Both the position numbers and the translations under genes were made by a program. Under the pieces are notes generated by a model, which was given only the letters and a program-made list of their open reading frames with translations, was not told the origin of the DNA and did not search any database. Source: Candidatus Epulonipiscium viviparus (GTDB lineage: Bacteria; Bacillota; Clostridia; Lachnospirales; Cellulosilyticaceae). From it: a stretch of 64,000 nt of DNA. Of the stretch, positions 33,309 to 42,723 are shown in pieces. How positions within the stretch are numbered: the stretch's first letter is position 1; every line of letters begins with the position of its first letter. The stretch is from the NCBI RefSeq assembly GCF_030708075.1, contig NZ_CP117982.1:2621302-2685301 (forward strand). The letters are read 5' to 3'.

Positions 33309-35542
33309 AAATTTTTTATCCTTTCTAAAAAATTTAATTTTTCTTTTGGTTTTTCTAGAATATCACTAGCTGAAAGATCATAATAATAATTTCCATCTTG
33401 ATGTTCTTGAATTATATCTTTGGTATAGAACCGTTCAAAGCTGCGATATCCAGTTGGAGACATTATGATTATATCATAGCCAACTAAATTTGCAAATGCT
33501 AAAAATATAGCATCTTCGATAGAATGCATTTTTTCTTTGGTGTGGAGAACAACAACTTTGGGATTTTGCTTTGTGAAATCAAATTTCTGCATACGCTTTA
33601 AAAAATCATTATCAAGATTAAGTAGTGTTTGCAGTATGAGATATTCTCTACCATGTGTTCCTGTACCTTCTATTAGTTTAGAGTTAATTAAAAGTTCAAT
33701 TTTGTCTAAAAGATGGTTTTGCATATCAGATCTGAGATGTCCAAATTTATAATCACGATGGTTTTGTATCTCATTTTTGAGTAGACGTCCATTTTTTAGA
33801 AATAGAGCAGTAGAAAACATTTGAAGGTTATCTTGCTTTATAAACGGAGGTTGGACGCACACAGCTGTATTTTTTGGAATTATAAAATTTCGGATGCGTT
33901 CGGAATATTCTTTGAGATTGTCATTGCGTACACCAGAAATCTTGGCAAAAATTACAGGCATGCAAACGCTATCACCATCTACATTAAAATTAGGACGAAA
34001 CTTGAGTTCTTCGTTCCATAAAATGTCAATCTCTTCGCAAGTAGTTCGCAACACAAGACTAGATGCTTTGCTTAGTTGATGCTGTCTATACAAGCCGGTA
34101 TCTTTGTAGATAAGGGTATCCAAATCACGTTCGGCCTCGTAAGCGTTGGTAGTCGCAGTAATAGCATCGAGAGTTTTTGGATACTCGGTAAGCTGAAGTT
34201 GATTTTCATATTCTACTACACATAAATTAGTATCTTTAAAAATTTTTAATTGTACATCCGATAAAATTTCGTGTGGATCAGGAATGATTATAACAACATC
34301 CACATATAATTTGGCCAAAAATTTTAAAAAATAGACTTCGATTTCATTTTGAGGCGCACCAAATAGAATGAATATAGGTGGATAGTCGTGAGGTTTCGTA
34401 AATAAGGCATCTGCGTAGCGTTTGTAGAGTGCAAGAATTTGTACAATTTTGTTGGTTGAAATATTGAGCTTTTGTTCATGGAAATTAATTTCCTTAACTA
34501 ATTTGACAAAAGCGGATCGTGCAGCATCCAAATATGCTGAATTAGAAATTTTGTCTATATTGCGTTGAAGGTCTATAAGGTCCTCTTCGCTGGTGATGGT
34601 CATTCTACGTTTTACTTGAGAAATTTCGTTTGGCCATATAGTGGGAATGCGATTTTCAATAATATAAGGTCGATTTGTATCTTCTATATGACGATATAAG
34701 GTATTCAATTTTTTAGCAAAAGAGACGGTATCGTCGGCTCCTTTAAAACATATAAAAATATTATTGAAATATCCCGGTTGTGCATTACGGTAATGGGTTT
34801 TGATGTTTAATCCTAGAAATGCATCGTCGTTGACCCAATCATTAGTATAATTTTTGATAATATTCCTCTCCAATTCTGCTTTAATTTTTCGGTCAATAAG
34901 CTCGGTTATATCAGATACCCTATAATTTTGAGCAAATTCTATCATTGATACTTCTTTATATAAAAATGATTTTTCGTCTGCAGGATCGAGAGTTTTATAG
35001 CGAACTTCATTCATTAAAGAAATAATTAATACGTCAATTCCACAGAAAGCCATGATAGATAAAAAGTCTATTTCATGCTTAGAAAGCTCTCCTATATAAA
35101 GAATTTTTTGACCGGTAGGAGTTACATTTAATACGCGTTGAAATCTAAAATATGCCCAACACATGAACTTTATATAAGTATTTTGGAGAATGCTTATGTT
35201 TTTTCCTAATTTTTGGTATTCCAATAAAGTATTGTACAGATGTTTTGCAAAAATAGTTCGTTTGGTTGATGGTGTACCCACAAGCCACTTCTTCAAATTT
35301 TGTTCTATAAATTCTTGTGAAAGTATAAATGTATCTCCGAGAATATCTTTAAGATAACGTATATTGTCTTCTGTGAGATTTTGTATTTTAGACTCTATTA
35401 TTATACCAAAAGTTTTGGCTTTGTGATAATACGCTACTAAAAAATCTTCAACATATTTATTCTTGCCAGTAATTCTATATATAAACCCATCCGATCTATT
35501 TTCTTTAAAATAATCTTCTAGTATAGCTAATTGCAAATGCAT
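33299..35542 (-). CDS. YceG-family protein of the Ter/Tel stress module
   Basis: The 747-residue protein lacks membrane helices and classical motifs. It matches YceG proteins in its late region (KLKFRPNFNVDGDSVCMPVIFAKI-like segment at about 510-530, and PKVVVLHTKEKMHSIEDAIFLA at about 655). These are large partners consistently encoded next to telA/yceH and terD genes. Two segments (about 140-180, GQKILYIGELSKHEIDFLSI; about 400-440, PPIFILFGAPQNEIEVYFLK) look like Rossmann-type strands. It is longer than the roughly 540 residues I recall for Bacillus YceG. AAGGGGG precedes the ATG at 35542. It is the first gene of the eight-gene run ending with ridA. The assignment is family-level only. Confidence 0.72.
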   Translation of the reverse strand: MHLQLAILEDYFKENRSDGFIYRITGKNKYVEDFLVAYYHKAKTFGIIIESKIQNLTEDNIRYLKDILGDTFILSQEFIEQNLKKWLVGTPSTKRTIFAKHLYNTLLEYQKLGKNISILQNTYIKFMCWAYFRFQRVLNVTPTGQKILYIGELSKHEIDFLSIMAFCGIDVLIISLMNEVRYKTLDPADEKSFLYKEVSMIEFAQNYRVSDITELIDRKIKAELERNIIKNYTNDWVNDDAFLGLNIKTHYRNAQPGYFNNIFICFKGADDTVSFAKKLNTLYRHIEDTNRPYIIENRIPTIWPNEISQVKRRMTITSEEDLIDLQRNIDKISNSAYLDAARSAFVKLVKEINFHEQKLNISTNKIVQILALYKRYADALFTKPHDYPPIFILFGAPQNEIEVYFLKFLAKLYVDVVIIIPDPHEILSDVQLKIFKDTNLCVVEYENQLQLTEYPKTLDAITATTNAYEAERDLDTLIYKDTGLYRQHQLSKASSLVLRTTCEEIDILWNEELKFRPNFNVDGDSVCMPVIFAKISGVRNDNLKEYSERIRNFIIPKNTAVCVQPPFIKQDNLQMFSTALFLKNGRLLKNEIQNHRDYKFGHLRSDMQNHLLDKIELLINSKLIEGTGTHGREYLILQTLLNLDNDFLKRMQKFDFTKQNPKVVVLHTKEKMHSIEDAIFLAFANLVGYDIIIMSPTGYRSFERFYTKDIIQEHQDGNYYYDLSASDILEKPKEKLNFLERIKNLWQ

Positions 35543-35559
35543 AATCTACCCCCTTATAA

Positions 35560-35597
35560 ATAAAAAAAAAGCCTAGCTGCCCCACGCAACTAGACTT
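35560..35597 (-). terminator. Terminator between the small Cys protein and yceG
   Basis: On the minus strand an 11-base stem with G-T pairs (AGTCTAGTTGC/GCAGCTAGGCT, five-base loop) runs into nine T. It separates the gene at 35606 from yceG, so yceG must have its own promoter or depend on read-through. Confidence 0.8.
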
Positions 35598-35605
35598 TGT
35601 ACTAA

Positions 35606-35860
35606 TTAACTAATTCCTTTAAAAAGTTCCGTCGTTACAAATTCCTCAACGGGAAGCTTAAATGATTCTATCCATTTATCATAGCAATCTTCGCAGATGA
35701 TAAATCTATGTTCAGTCATGTCCTTATTAGAAAAATATCCCCACTCTTTTTTTACAAGCAGAAAGTCATGATGAGCTGACATATGTGAGCTATTATCGTC
35801 TATGATTCGTCCGCAGCAATTACATTTTTTTATATTATCCCCCTTGCACACAAATTGCAC
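35606..35860 (-). CDS. Small Cys-rich (zinc-finger-like) protein
   Basis: This product of up to 84 residues has two Cys pairs (CNCCGRII near residue 14 and CEDCYDKW near residue 58) and an intervening His pair (SAHHDF), consistent with a treble-clef or rubredoxin-like zinc site. The start is unclear. GTG 35860 lies against a run of G. A second GGGGG run further in would better serve a start at about codon 10, where only an ATA is available. It is divergent from rnc and closed by a strong terminator. No function can be assigned. Confidence 0.6.
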   Translation of the reverse strand: MQFVCKGDNIKKCNCCGRIIDDNSSHMSAHHDFLLVKKEWGYFSNKDMTEHRFIICEDCYDKWIESFKLPVEEFVTTELFKGIS

Positions 35861-36018
35861 CCCCCTGTATATTTGGGTAAATTCCCCTTATCCATATTAT
35901 ACCCCATGCCCCTTAAATTGTATAGAGGTAAATAATAGTATTAATTCAGATTCTTTGTTATAATTACTGAAATAATTGTACAAAATATATGTAAATACTA
36001 AATGAAATGAGGAAAAAA

Positions 36019-36738
36019 ATGAGCTTATCAAACGATAGAAGAGTGGTCTTAGAAAGTTTTGAGAAAAAAATAGAGTATACTTTTAAGCGGATAGAGCTTT
36101 TGGATCTAGCTTTAACACACAGTTCATATGCAAATGAGCATCGAGAGCAGGGGGTTAAAGATAATGAGCGTCTTGAATTTTTGGGAGATGCTATTTTGGA
36201 TTTAATTGTGAGTGAATATTTGTTTAAGAAATATCCAGAGTCACAAGAAGGAGATTTATCGAAGTTTCGTGCGAGTATCGTATGTGAAGCTTCTCTTGCT
36301 AAAGCCGGAAAGCGGTTAGAGCTAGGGAAGTATATTTTGCTAGGGCATGGAGAAGAAATGGGAGGGGGGAGAGATCGAGAATCAATTATAGCAGATGCGT
36401 TTGAAGCAGTAACAGGTGCTATGCTAATAGATAGTTCCTATGAAGATGTAAAAACCTATCTCGCAAAAACTTTAATAGAGTTTATCAAACACACTTCTGC
36501 GACCAAACTGTATAAAGATTATAAAACCATATTACAAATCGAATCTCAAAAAAATGTTAACACTGTGATTGCCTATGAAGTTGTCGAAGAAAAAGGCCCG
36601 GATCATGAAAAAGAGTTTGTTGTAGAATTAAAACAAAATGGAAAAGTGATCGGAAAAGGTAGTGGTCGAACAAAACGAGATGCTGAACAAGTGGCAGCGC
36701 ATCAGGCGTTAACGCATGTATATCATTATCAGAATTAG
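36019..36738 (+). CDS. rnc: Ribonuclease III
   Basis: The 239-residue protein has the RNase III signature NERLEFLGDAILDLIVSEYLF (about 53-73), a second acidic cluster SIIADAFEAVTGAMLIDSS, and a C-terminal double-stranded-RNA-binding domain (about 160-235) ending KGSGRTKRDAEQVAAHQALTH. It processes rRNA precursors and structured mRNAs. ATG 36019 (MSLSNDRR) has AGGA five bases upstream. An in-frame ATG at 36007 would put that ribosome site inside the coding sequence. A TATAAT at 35959-35964 could be its -10 box. It heads the rnc-smc-ftsY series usual in Firmicutes. Confidence 0.95.
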   Translation: MSLSNDRRVVLESFEKKIEYTFKRIELLDLALTHSSYANEHREQGVKDNERLEFLGDAILDLIVSEYLFKKYPESQEGDLSKFRASIVCEASLAKAGKRLELGKYILLGHGEEMGGGRDRESIIADAFEAVTGAMLIDSSYEDVKTYLAKTLIEFIKHTSATKLYKDYKTILQIESQKNVNTVIAYEVVEEKGPDHEKEFVVELKQNGKVIGKGSGRTKRDAEQVAAHQALTHVYHYQN

Positions 36739-36747
36739 GGTATTAAA

Positions 36748-39700
36748 ATGTATTTGGAAAAAATAGAAATTTTTGGATTTAAATCATTTGGAGATGCAGT
36801 AAAAATTGCGGTGCCTTCGGGTATTACTGCAATAATAGGGCCTAATGGCAGTGGCAAAAGTAATGTTGCGGATGCTATAAGATGGGTTTTGGGAGAGCAA
36901 AGTGCAAAGACGCTTCGAGGTGGCAAAATGGAGGACGTTATCTTTGTAGGTACCGAAACACGCAAGCCAATGGGATATGCAGAAGTGGCGCTGTATATTA
37001 AGAATGATGAAGATGATCTAAAAATTAGCTATAGTGATTTAGAAATAAAGAGAAGGGTATATCGATCTGGTGAGAGTGAATATTTTATAAATAATGCAAA
37101 CTGCCGTTTGAGGGATATCCAAGAAATTTTTATGGATACTGGTGTTGGCAAAGAGGGCTATTCTATTATAGGTCAGGGACAAATTGACAAAGTGTTGAGC
37201 TCAAAACCAGATGACAGACGAAGTTTGTTTGAGGAAGCCACAGGAATTTATAAATATAAAGTTAAGAGGCAAGAAGCTTCGAAGAAGTTGGAAAAAGAGC
37301 GAGAAAATATACTGCGAGCAAATGATATAATAGCAGAAATAGAAACTCGAATAAAACCGTTAGAAAAAGAGGTCACAAAGGCAGAACGTTATCTAACGGT
37401 TAAAGAAGAGCTAAAGCAAGTAGATATAGCGTTATTTGTAGAAAAAAATACTCAAATTGATGAAAGTTTAACTCAGTTAAATTTGGTAATAGAACAGCAA
37501 AATACACAGATCTCAGATACAAAGAAGGAAAAAGAATCGCTCGTAAAGCAAGATAAGCAACTTAAAGATCAAAAAGAGATATTACAAACCAATATGGAAG
37601 CAAATCTGCGAGAAACAATAGAGCTTGAACGCCAAAATGCCACCTCAAATAGTGAATTAACTATAATGAATGAGAAAGTGAAAATGCTAGATGAGCAGAT
37701 AAAAGAAGCCAGAGTTTTAAAGTCTACAGAAGAAACTGCAATAGAAAATATTACAAAAGGGATAGCAGCATTGAAATCGGATATTGCTGCTATATCTTCT
37801 GTAAAAGCAAAGCAAAAAACAAGGCTTGCAGTATTGGTTGAAGAATATAATACATTTAAAGTAGAGAAAAAAGCAAAAGAAGATGCGATGGCTATTGAGA
37901 AAGATCACATCTTTACGATTAATAAAGAGATCGAAGTTTTGAAAGCTGAGTTAATTTTAGTAGATCAAATGAAAGATAATTTAAAGCAACGTATTTCTAA
38001 GCATCAACTTGAAAATCAAGATCGAGAATTGCAGATGCAAAAATTAGAAGCTGATACACGAGAATTAGAAAACCAAAATACTCAGCTGACTAGTGAAGCT
38101 GACAATATTGCTGTAAAGATATCTGTGGCGGAAACGGAGAAGACGACGCTTTTAGAGACGGCTCAAGAGTGTGAAAAGCTGGTTGCTACTGTAGAGAATG
38201 AGAAGATTCAGTTAGAACGCAAGAAAGAGTGGTTGCTATCATTAAAGGAAAATCATGATGGGTTTTATACTAGCGTAAAAGATGCTTTGAAAATAGGAAA
38301 AACTAGAGGTGTAGGCGTTGTTGCAGATCGAGTGGATGTTGTAAAAGGATATGAAATCGCAATCGCGACGGCATTGGGAGCGGGCTTGCAAAATGTCATC
38401 ACCGAAACTCAGAGGGATGCCCAAGAAATTATAACAATAATGAAAAAGAAAAAGGTGGGACGAGTAACGTTTTTGCCAAGAGATACAATAAAGGCTGTTG
38501 CAATGGACGCGAGTATCAAAGCAAATTTAAAAAATCAGCCTGGATTTTTGAGGATGGCCAATGAAGCGGTGAAATGCGATGCTGCAGATGAGGCGATTTT
38601 TTCATTTATGCTGGGAAAGATTGCGATAGCAGATACAATGGAAAACGCAGCTGCAATTGCGAAAACATATCGGCATAAATTTCGAGTAGTAACGTTGGAG
38701 GGAGAAATTTTCAATATAGGGGGATCTCTGACGGGGGGAAGTCAAAAAAATACGAATAATATCTTTGCGCGAAATAATGAAATTGCAAACGCTGAGGACA
38801 GGATCGAAGACTTGAAAATGCAAATTGCAAATGCAAAGCAAAGATTGACTGGAATAATGGATCTGTTGGCAACTAAAACAATTGCGCTTGACAAATATCG
38901 ACAGTCAAAGGATAATATAGAAAAAAATTTATTACAAATATTCGGCGCATATACAGTAGCTAGTGAAAAAATGACATATATGCAAAAAGCAATTGAGCAA
39001 ACAGATATAGTAGTATTGACCGAAGAGCTAGATGACTTGATTGCAAAGCGTTCTGACATATCTGCCGCCATAGAATCAAAAAAAGCGCTTCAACTGTTGC
39101 GTTCAGTAGATACTATGGAAGAAGAAATGCAAAAACTTGAGCAAACTCAGCTTGAATATACAAACCAAATTTCTATACAAGAGATGGATTTGTATAAGAT
39201 AGATAATGACATAATTGATCTAGAGCGACATATAACTATGAATAGAACACAAATTGCTCAAATAGATATTGCTAAGATAGAAGAGACAATATCTCAACAT
39301 ATAGCTACAAAAACTGCACGTGAAAAAGATGCTCTGACAATAATTAGTGTGATAGCAAAGGTGAAAAATAAACTAGAAACCACTGCGCAAGAAAAGAATA
39401 AATTAGAACGAGAACGAGTTAATATTACAAAAAACGAATTAAATATTGGAAATAAGTTACGAAATGTGATAGAATTAGTTGCTGCTATTGATAAGGAGTT
39501 GATTAGACAAGAATTGCGAGCAGAAAGCTTGGTAAAAGAAAAGTCCTCTTTAGCAGAATATATTTTGTCAGAATATAATTTGATAGCGGAAAACTGTTTT
39601 GTGAAGACAGATACAAAAATGACTGTAGCGGATTTAAAAAAGAAACAAACTCAGTTGAAATCTCAAATCAAAGAAATTGGCAATGTAAATTTAAAATCAA

Positions 39701-40299
39701 TAGAAGAATTTAAAGAAGTTTCTCAGAGACATGTGTTTTTGATTTCTCAAAGAGATGATATTTTAAAAGCCGAAAAAATGTTAAATGAATTGATAGAAAA
39801 GTTGACAGCAGAAATGGATTCCATATTTAGGAAAAAATTTTTAGATATAGCAACCAATTTTAGCAATGTGTTTGCAGAGCTATTTGGCGGAGGAATGGCA
39901 AAGTTGGCTCTTACTGATGAAAAAAATATTTTGGAGTCTGGAATAGAGATCATCGTTAAGCCACCGGGAAAAAAGTTACAGAGTTTGAGCTTGCTTTCGG
40001 GTGGTGAAAGAACACTGACTGCTATTGCATTATTATTTGCGATTTTGCAATTAAAACCATCTCCGTTTTGTGTGTTAGATGAAATAGAAGCAGCGTTGGA
40101 TGAATCAAATGTGTTACGATTTGTAAACTTTTTAAAAACTTTATCTGATAAAACTCAATTTATTGTAATAACTCATAGAAAAGGAACAATGGAAAATGCA
40201 AATACTCTTTATGGAATAACTCAGCAAGAGAGAGGGGTGTCCACGGTTTTGTCTGTAAGGCTTAGTGATGTTGATAAATATGTTAAGGAAGGAAAATAG
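36748..40299 (+). CDS. smc: Chromosome segregation ATPase SMC
   Basis: This is the full-length SMC of 1183 residues. The Walker A motif is AIIGPNGSGKSNVADAIRWV (about 29-48), followed by LGEQSAKTLRGGKMEDVIF. Two long coiled coils flank the hinge (about 505-670, with GVGVVADRVDVVKGYE and GGSLTGGSQ). The C-terminal head has the signature LSLLSGGERTLTAIALLFAI (about 1072-1091) and Walker B FCVLDEIEAALDESN. With ScpA and ScpB it organises and segregates the chromosome. The start lies nine bases after rnc and the stop three bases before ftsY, indicating an operon. The coiled coil shows no frame defect, unlike ftsY next door. Confidence 0.97.
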   Translation: MYLEKIEIFGFKSFGDAVKIAVPSGITAIIGPNGSGKSNVADAIRWVLGEQSAKTLRGGKMEDVIFVGTETRKPMGYAEVALYIKNDEDDLKISYSDLEIKRRVYRSGESEYFINNANCRLRDIQEIFMDTGVGKEGYSIIGQGQIDKVLSSKPDDRRSLFEEATGIYKYKVKRQEASKKLEKERENILRANDIIAEIETRIKPLEKEVTKAERYLTVKEELKQVDIALFVEKNTQIDESLTQLNLVIEQQNTQISDTKKEKESLVKQDKQLKDQKEILQTNMEANLRETIELERQNATSNSELTIMNEKVKMLDEQIKEARVLKSTEETAIENITKGIAALKSDIAAISSVKAKQKTRLAVLVEEYNTFKVEKKAKEDAMAIEKDHIFTINKEIEVLKAELILVDQMKDNLKQRISKHQLENQDRELQMQKLEADTRELENQNTQLTSEADNIAVKISVAETEKTTLLETAQECEKLVATVENEKIQLERKKEWLLSLKENHDGFYTSVKDALKIGKTRGVGVVADRVDVVKGYEIAIATALGAGLQNVITETQRDAQEIITIMKKKKVGRVTFLPRDTIKAVAMDASIKANLKNQPGFLRMANEAVKCDAADEAIFSFMLGKIAIADTMENAAAIAKTYRHKFRVVTLEGEIFNIGGSLTGGSQKNTNNIFARNNEIANAEDRIEDLKMQIANAKQRLTGIMDLLATKTIALDKYRQSKDNIEKNLLQIFGAYTVASEKMTYMQKAIEQTDIVVLTEELDDLIAKRSDISAAIESKKALQLLRSVDTMEEEMQKLEQTQLEYTNQISIQEMDLYKIDNDIIDLERHITMNRTQIAQIDIAKIEETISQHIATKTAREKDALTIISVIAKVKNKLETTAQEKNKLERERVNITKNELNIGNKLRNVIELVAAIDKELIRQELRAESLVKEKSSLAEYILSEYNLIAENCFVKTDTKMTVADLKKKQTQLKSQIKEIGNVNLKSIEEFKEVSQRHVFLISQRDDILKAEKMLNELIEKLTAEMDSIFRKKFLDIATNFSNVFAELFGGGMAKLALTDEKNILESGIEIIVKPPGKKLQSLSLLSGGERTLTAIALLFAILQLKPSPFCVLDEIEAALDESNVLRFVNFLKTLSDKTQFIVITHRKGTMENANTLYGITQQERGVSTVLSVRLSDVDKYVKEGK

Positions 40300-40302
40300 A
40301 AA

Positions 40303-40800
40303 ATGGCTTTATTAGATGGTATAAAAAAATTGTTTGGAAAAAAGAGTAAGGAAGTTATTAAGAGGGAGGAAATGTCTGTAGACCTGCCTAAAGTATCGTC
40401 TGAAAATATAGAAAAAGATATAAACAAAATGGTGGATTCTGAATTAATGTGGGAAATGCCAACGGATGATCCTGAAGTATTGGCAAGGCAAATCCAAGCT
40501 ATAAAAGATGCAGCAATAGCAGAATCTGAAGAAAGGGCTGCTGCCGAAAAAGCTGCTGCCGAAAAAGCTGCCGCCGAAAAAGCTGCCGCCGAAAAAGCTG
40601 CCGTAGAGAAAGCTGCCGCCGAAAAAGCAGCCGTAGAGAAAGCTGCCGCCGAGAAAGCTGCCGCAGAGAAAGCTGCCTCAGAAAAAGCTGCCTCAGAAAA
40701 AGCTGCCGTAGAGAAAGCTGCCTCAGAAAAAGCTGCCTCAGAAAAAGCTGCCTCAGAAAAAGCTGCCGCAGAAAAAGCTGCCGAGAGAAAGCTGCCGTAG
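40303..40800 (+). CDS. ftsY: FtsY N-terminal part, frame broken inside the repeat
   Basis: The frame begins [20 protein letters not shown], the membrane-binding FtsY start, and continues through an acidic linker. From residue about 79 it becomes pure five-residue repeats ([15 protein letters not shown]). A one-base deficit near 40783 ends this frame at 40800. The frame at 42651 (the FtsY stop) is the same as here. The length anomalies I count in the array sum to -15, a multiple of three, so frame is lost and later regained. ATG 40303 sits directly after smc. Read with 41425-42651, the intact gene would give about 780 residues. Confidence 0.75.
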   Translation: MALLDGIKKLFGKKSKEVIKREEMSVDLPKVSSENIEKDINKMVDSELMWEMPTDDPEVLARQIQAIKDAAIAESEERAAAEKAAAEKAAAEKAAAEKAAVEKAAAEKAAVEKAAAEKAAAEKAASEKAASEKAAVEKAASEKAASEKAASEKAAAEKAAERKLP

Positions 40801-41352
40801 AGAAAGCTGCCTCAGAAAAAGCTGCCGTAGAGAAAGCTGCCTCAGAAAAAGCTGCCTCAGAAAAAGCTGCCGTAGAGAAAGCTGCCGTAGAGAAAGCTGC
40901 CGTAGAGAAAGCTGCTGTAGAGAAAGCTGCCGTAGAGAAAGCAGCCGTAGAGAAAGCTGCCTCAGAAAAAGCTGCCGCAGAAAAAGCTGCCGCAGAAAAA
41001 GCTGCCGCAGAAAAAGCTGCCGAGAAAAAGCTGCCGAGAAAAGCTGCCGCAGAAAAAGCTGCCGCAGAAAAAGCTGCCGCAGAAAAAGCTGCCGCAGAGA
41101 AAGCTGCCGCCGAAAAAGCAGCCGCTGAGAAAGCTGCCGCCGAGAAAGCAGCCGCAGAGAAAGCTGCCGCAGAGAAAGCTGCCGCAGAAAAGCAGCCGTA
41201 GAGAAAGCTGCCGCCGAAAAAGCTGCCGAAAAAGCTGCCGTAGAGAAAGCTGCCGCCGAGAAAGCTGCCTAGAGAAAGCTGCCGCAGAAAAAGCTGCCGA
41301 AAAGCTGCCGCAGAAAAAGCTGCCGCAGAAAGCTGCCGCCGAAAAAGCTATC
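40537..41352 (+). repeat. 15-bp coding tandem repeat in ftsY (about 54 units)
   Basis: The unit is GCTGCC followed by nine bases such as GCAGAAAAA, GTAGAGAAA, TCAGAAAAA or GCCGAAAAA, encoding Ala-Ala-X-Glu-Lys, where X is mainly Ala, Val or Ser. Units with short spacers of 5, 6, 7 or 8 bases occur near 40783, 41019, 41033, 41183, 41226, 41269, 41300 and 41325. All are deficits and none is a gain. The peptide would be a charged helix or coiled coil. Confidence 0.92.
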
Positions 41353-41424
41353 GCAGAAGATGCAGAATGGGAAGATGCAGAAGATGCGGAATGGGACGAT
41401 GCGGATTGGGAAGATGCGGACTGG

Positions 41425-42651
41425 ATGGATGGAGCAGAGGCAAAGGAAGTAGTTGTTGAATCTAAAAAAGAACGAGCGAAATCTAAATGGGCAAGTCTGT
41501 TTAAGATAGATATGGCGCAGAAGTCGACGCTTCCAGCGATAGATGAAGCGATAGAAGAATTAGAAGAATTAGAAGAATTAGAAGAATTAGAGGATGTTGA
41601 AGGTTTGGTAGATGTTGAAGATTTGGTAGATGTTGAGGATTTGGTGGATGAAGAACCTGTTGTTTATTTTGAGGGAGAGCTAGTTGAAGCGGGGCATGAC
41701 ATTTCAAAAGAAGTGCCAGAAGTGAATCTAGTGAGTAAATTTAAAAAATTGTGGCAGGGCTTAACAAAAACTCGTGAAAATATTTGGGACGGGGTAGAAA
41801 GCGTTTTAAAAAGTTTCAAAAAAATTGATGAGGAACTATATGAAGAGTTAGAAGAAGTACTAGTTATGTCTGACTTTGGAGCTGAAACTACCGATGCGAT
41901 TTTGGATCAGTTGCGAGATGTGGTGAAGAGTACCAAAATTACGGAGCCGGCAGAATTGAAAGAAGCGCTTAAAGATATTATTACAGATATTTTAATTTCT
42001 ACAGACTTAACAAATCCGCTAGTAGTTGATGATAGGCCAAATGTGATTTTGGTAGTGGGAGTGAATGGAGCAGGAAAAACAACGAGCATAGCCAAACTGT
42101 CGCATAAGTTGAAGCAAGAAGGAAAAAGCGTACTGTTAGCAGCAGCTGACACGTTTAGAGCAGCCGCAATAGATCAGCTAGAAATATGGGCAGATAGAGC
42201 AGGTGTGGATGTCATAAAAAATAAAGAGGGAACAGATCCGGCGTCTGTAGTCTATGATGCAATTTCTGCGGCAAAGGCAAGAAAATCAGATGTTTTAATT
42301 TGTGATACTGCGGGTAGATTACAAAATAAAGTCAATCTTATGAAAGAATTAGAAAAAATTGGGCGAATTATTGAAAAAGAGTATTCAAATGCACATAAAC
42401 AGGTTATACTAGTTTTAGATGCAACCACTGGGCAAAACGCAATATCACAAGTTAAACTTTTTAATGAAGTTGTAAAAATTGATGGAATAATTTTAACAAA
42501 ACTTGATGGTACAGCCAAAGGGGGAGCGATAGTTGGAATTTGCCAGAGTTTTAACGTTCCTGTAAAATTTATAGGCGTTGGAGAAAAAATGGACGACTTG
42601 CAAGAATTTGTCCCAGAAGCTTTTGCAAGAGCATTATTTAGTGAAGATTAA
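41425..42651 (+). CDS. ftsY: Signal recognition particle receptor FtsY, NG domain
   Basis: From ATG 41425 the frame encodes 408 residues. It is open upstream to about 41330, and no ribosome site marks this ATG, so it is the 3' part of the gene starting at 40303. An acidic linker contains EELEELEELEEL and VDVEDLVDVEDLVDEE. The N domain follows (about 85-175), then the G domain with VVGVNGAGKTTSIAKLSHKL, AAADTFRAAAIDQLEIWA, LICDTAGRLQNKVNLM, TKLDGTAKGGAIVG and FIGVGEKMDDLQEF. FtsY receives SRP-ribosome complexes at the membrane through GTP-dependent pairing with Ffh. All GTPase motifs are intact, as expected for an essential gene. Confidence 0.93.
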   Translation: MDGAEAKEVVVESKKERAKSKWASLFKIDMAQKSTLPAIDEAIEELEELEELEELEDVEGLVDVEDLVDVEDLVDEEPVVYFEGELVEAGHDISKEVPEVNLVSKFKKLWQGLTKTRENIWDGVESVLKSFKKIDEELYEELEEVLVMSDFGAETTDAILDQLRDVVKSTKITEPAELKEALKDIITDILISTDLTNPLVVDDRPNVILVVGVNGAGKTTSIAKLSHKLKQEGKSVLLAAADTFRAAAIDQLEIWADRAGVDVIKNKEGTDPASVVYDAISAAKARKSDVLICDTAGRLQNKVNLMKELEKIGRIIEKEYSNAHKQVILVLDATTGQNAISQVKLFNEVVKIDGIILTKLDGTAKGGAIVGICQSFNVPVKFIGVGEKMDDLQEFVPEAFARALFSED

Positions 42652-42655
42652 GGCG

Positions 42656-42685
42656 ATAATTCCCTCTAATTTATGGGGGAATTAT
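42656..42685 (+). terminator. Hairpin after ftsY
   Basis: A perfect ATAATTCCC/GGGAATTAT stem lies five bases past the ftsY stop. No T run follows, so it may be a weak terminator or an mRNA 3'-end structure. It covers an ATG (42673) that would otherwise extend the next gene. Confidence 0.45.
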
Positions 42686-42723
42686 TAAAGACTATAAGAA
42701 GAAAAAGAGGAGTAATTGCAGAA

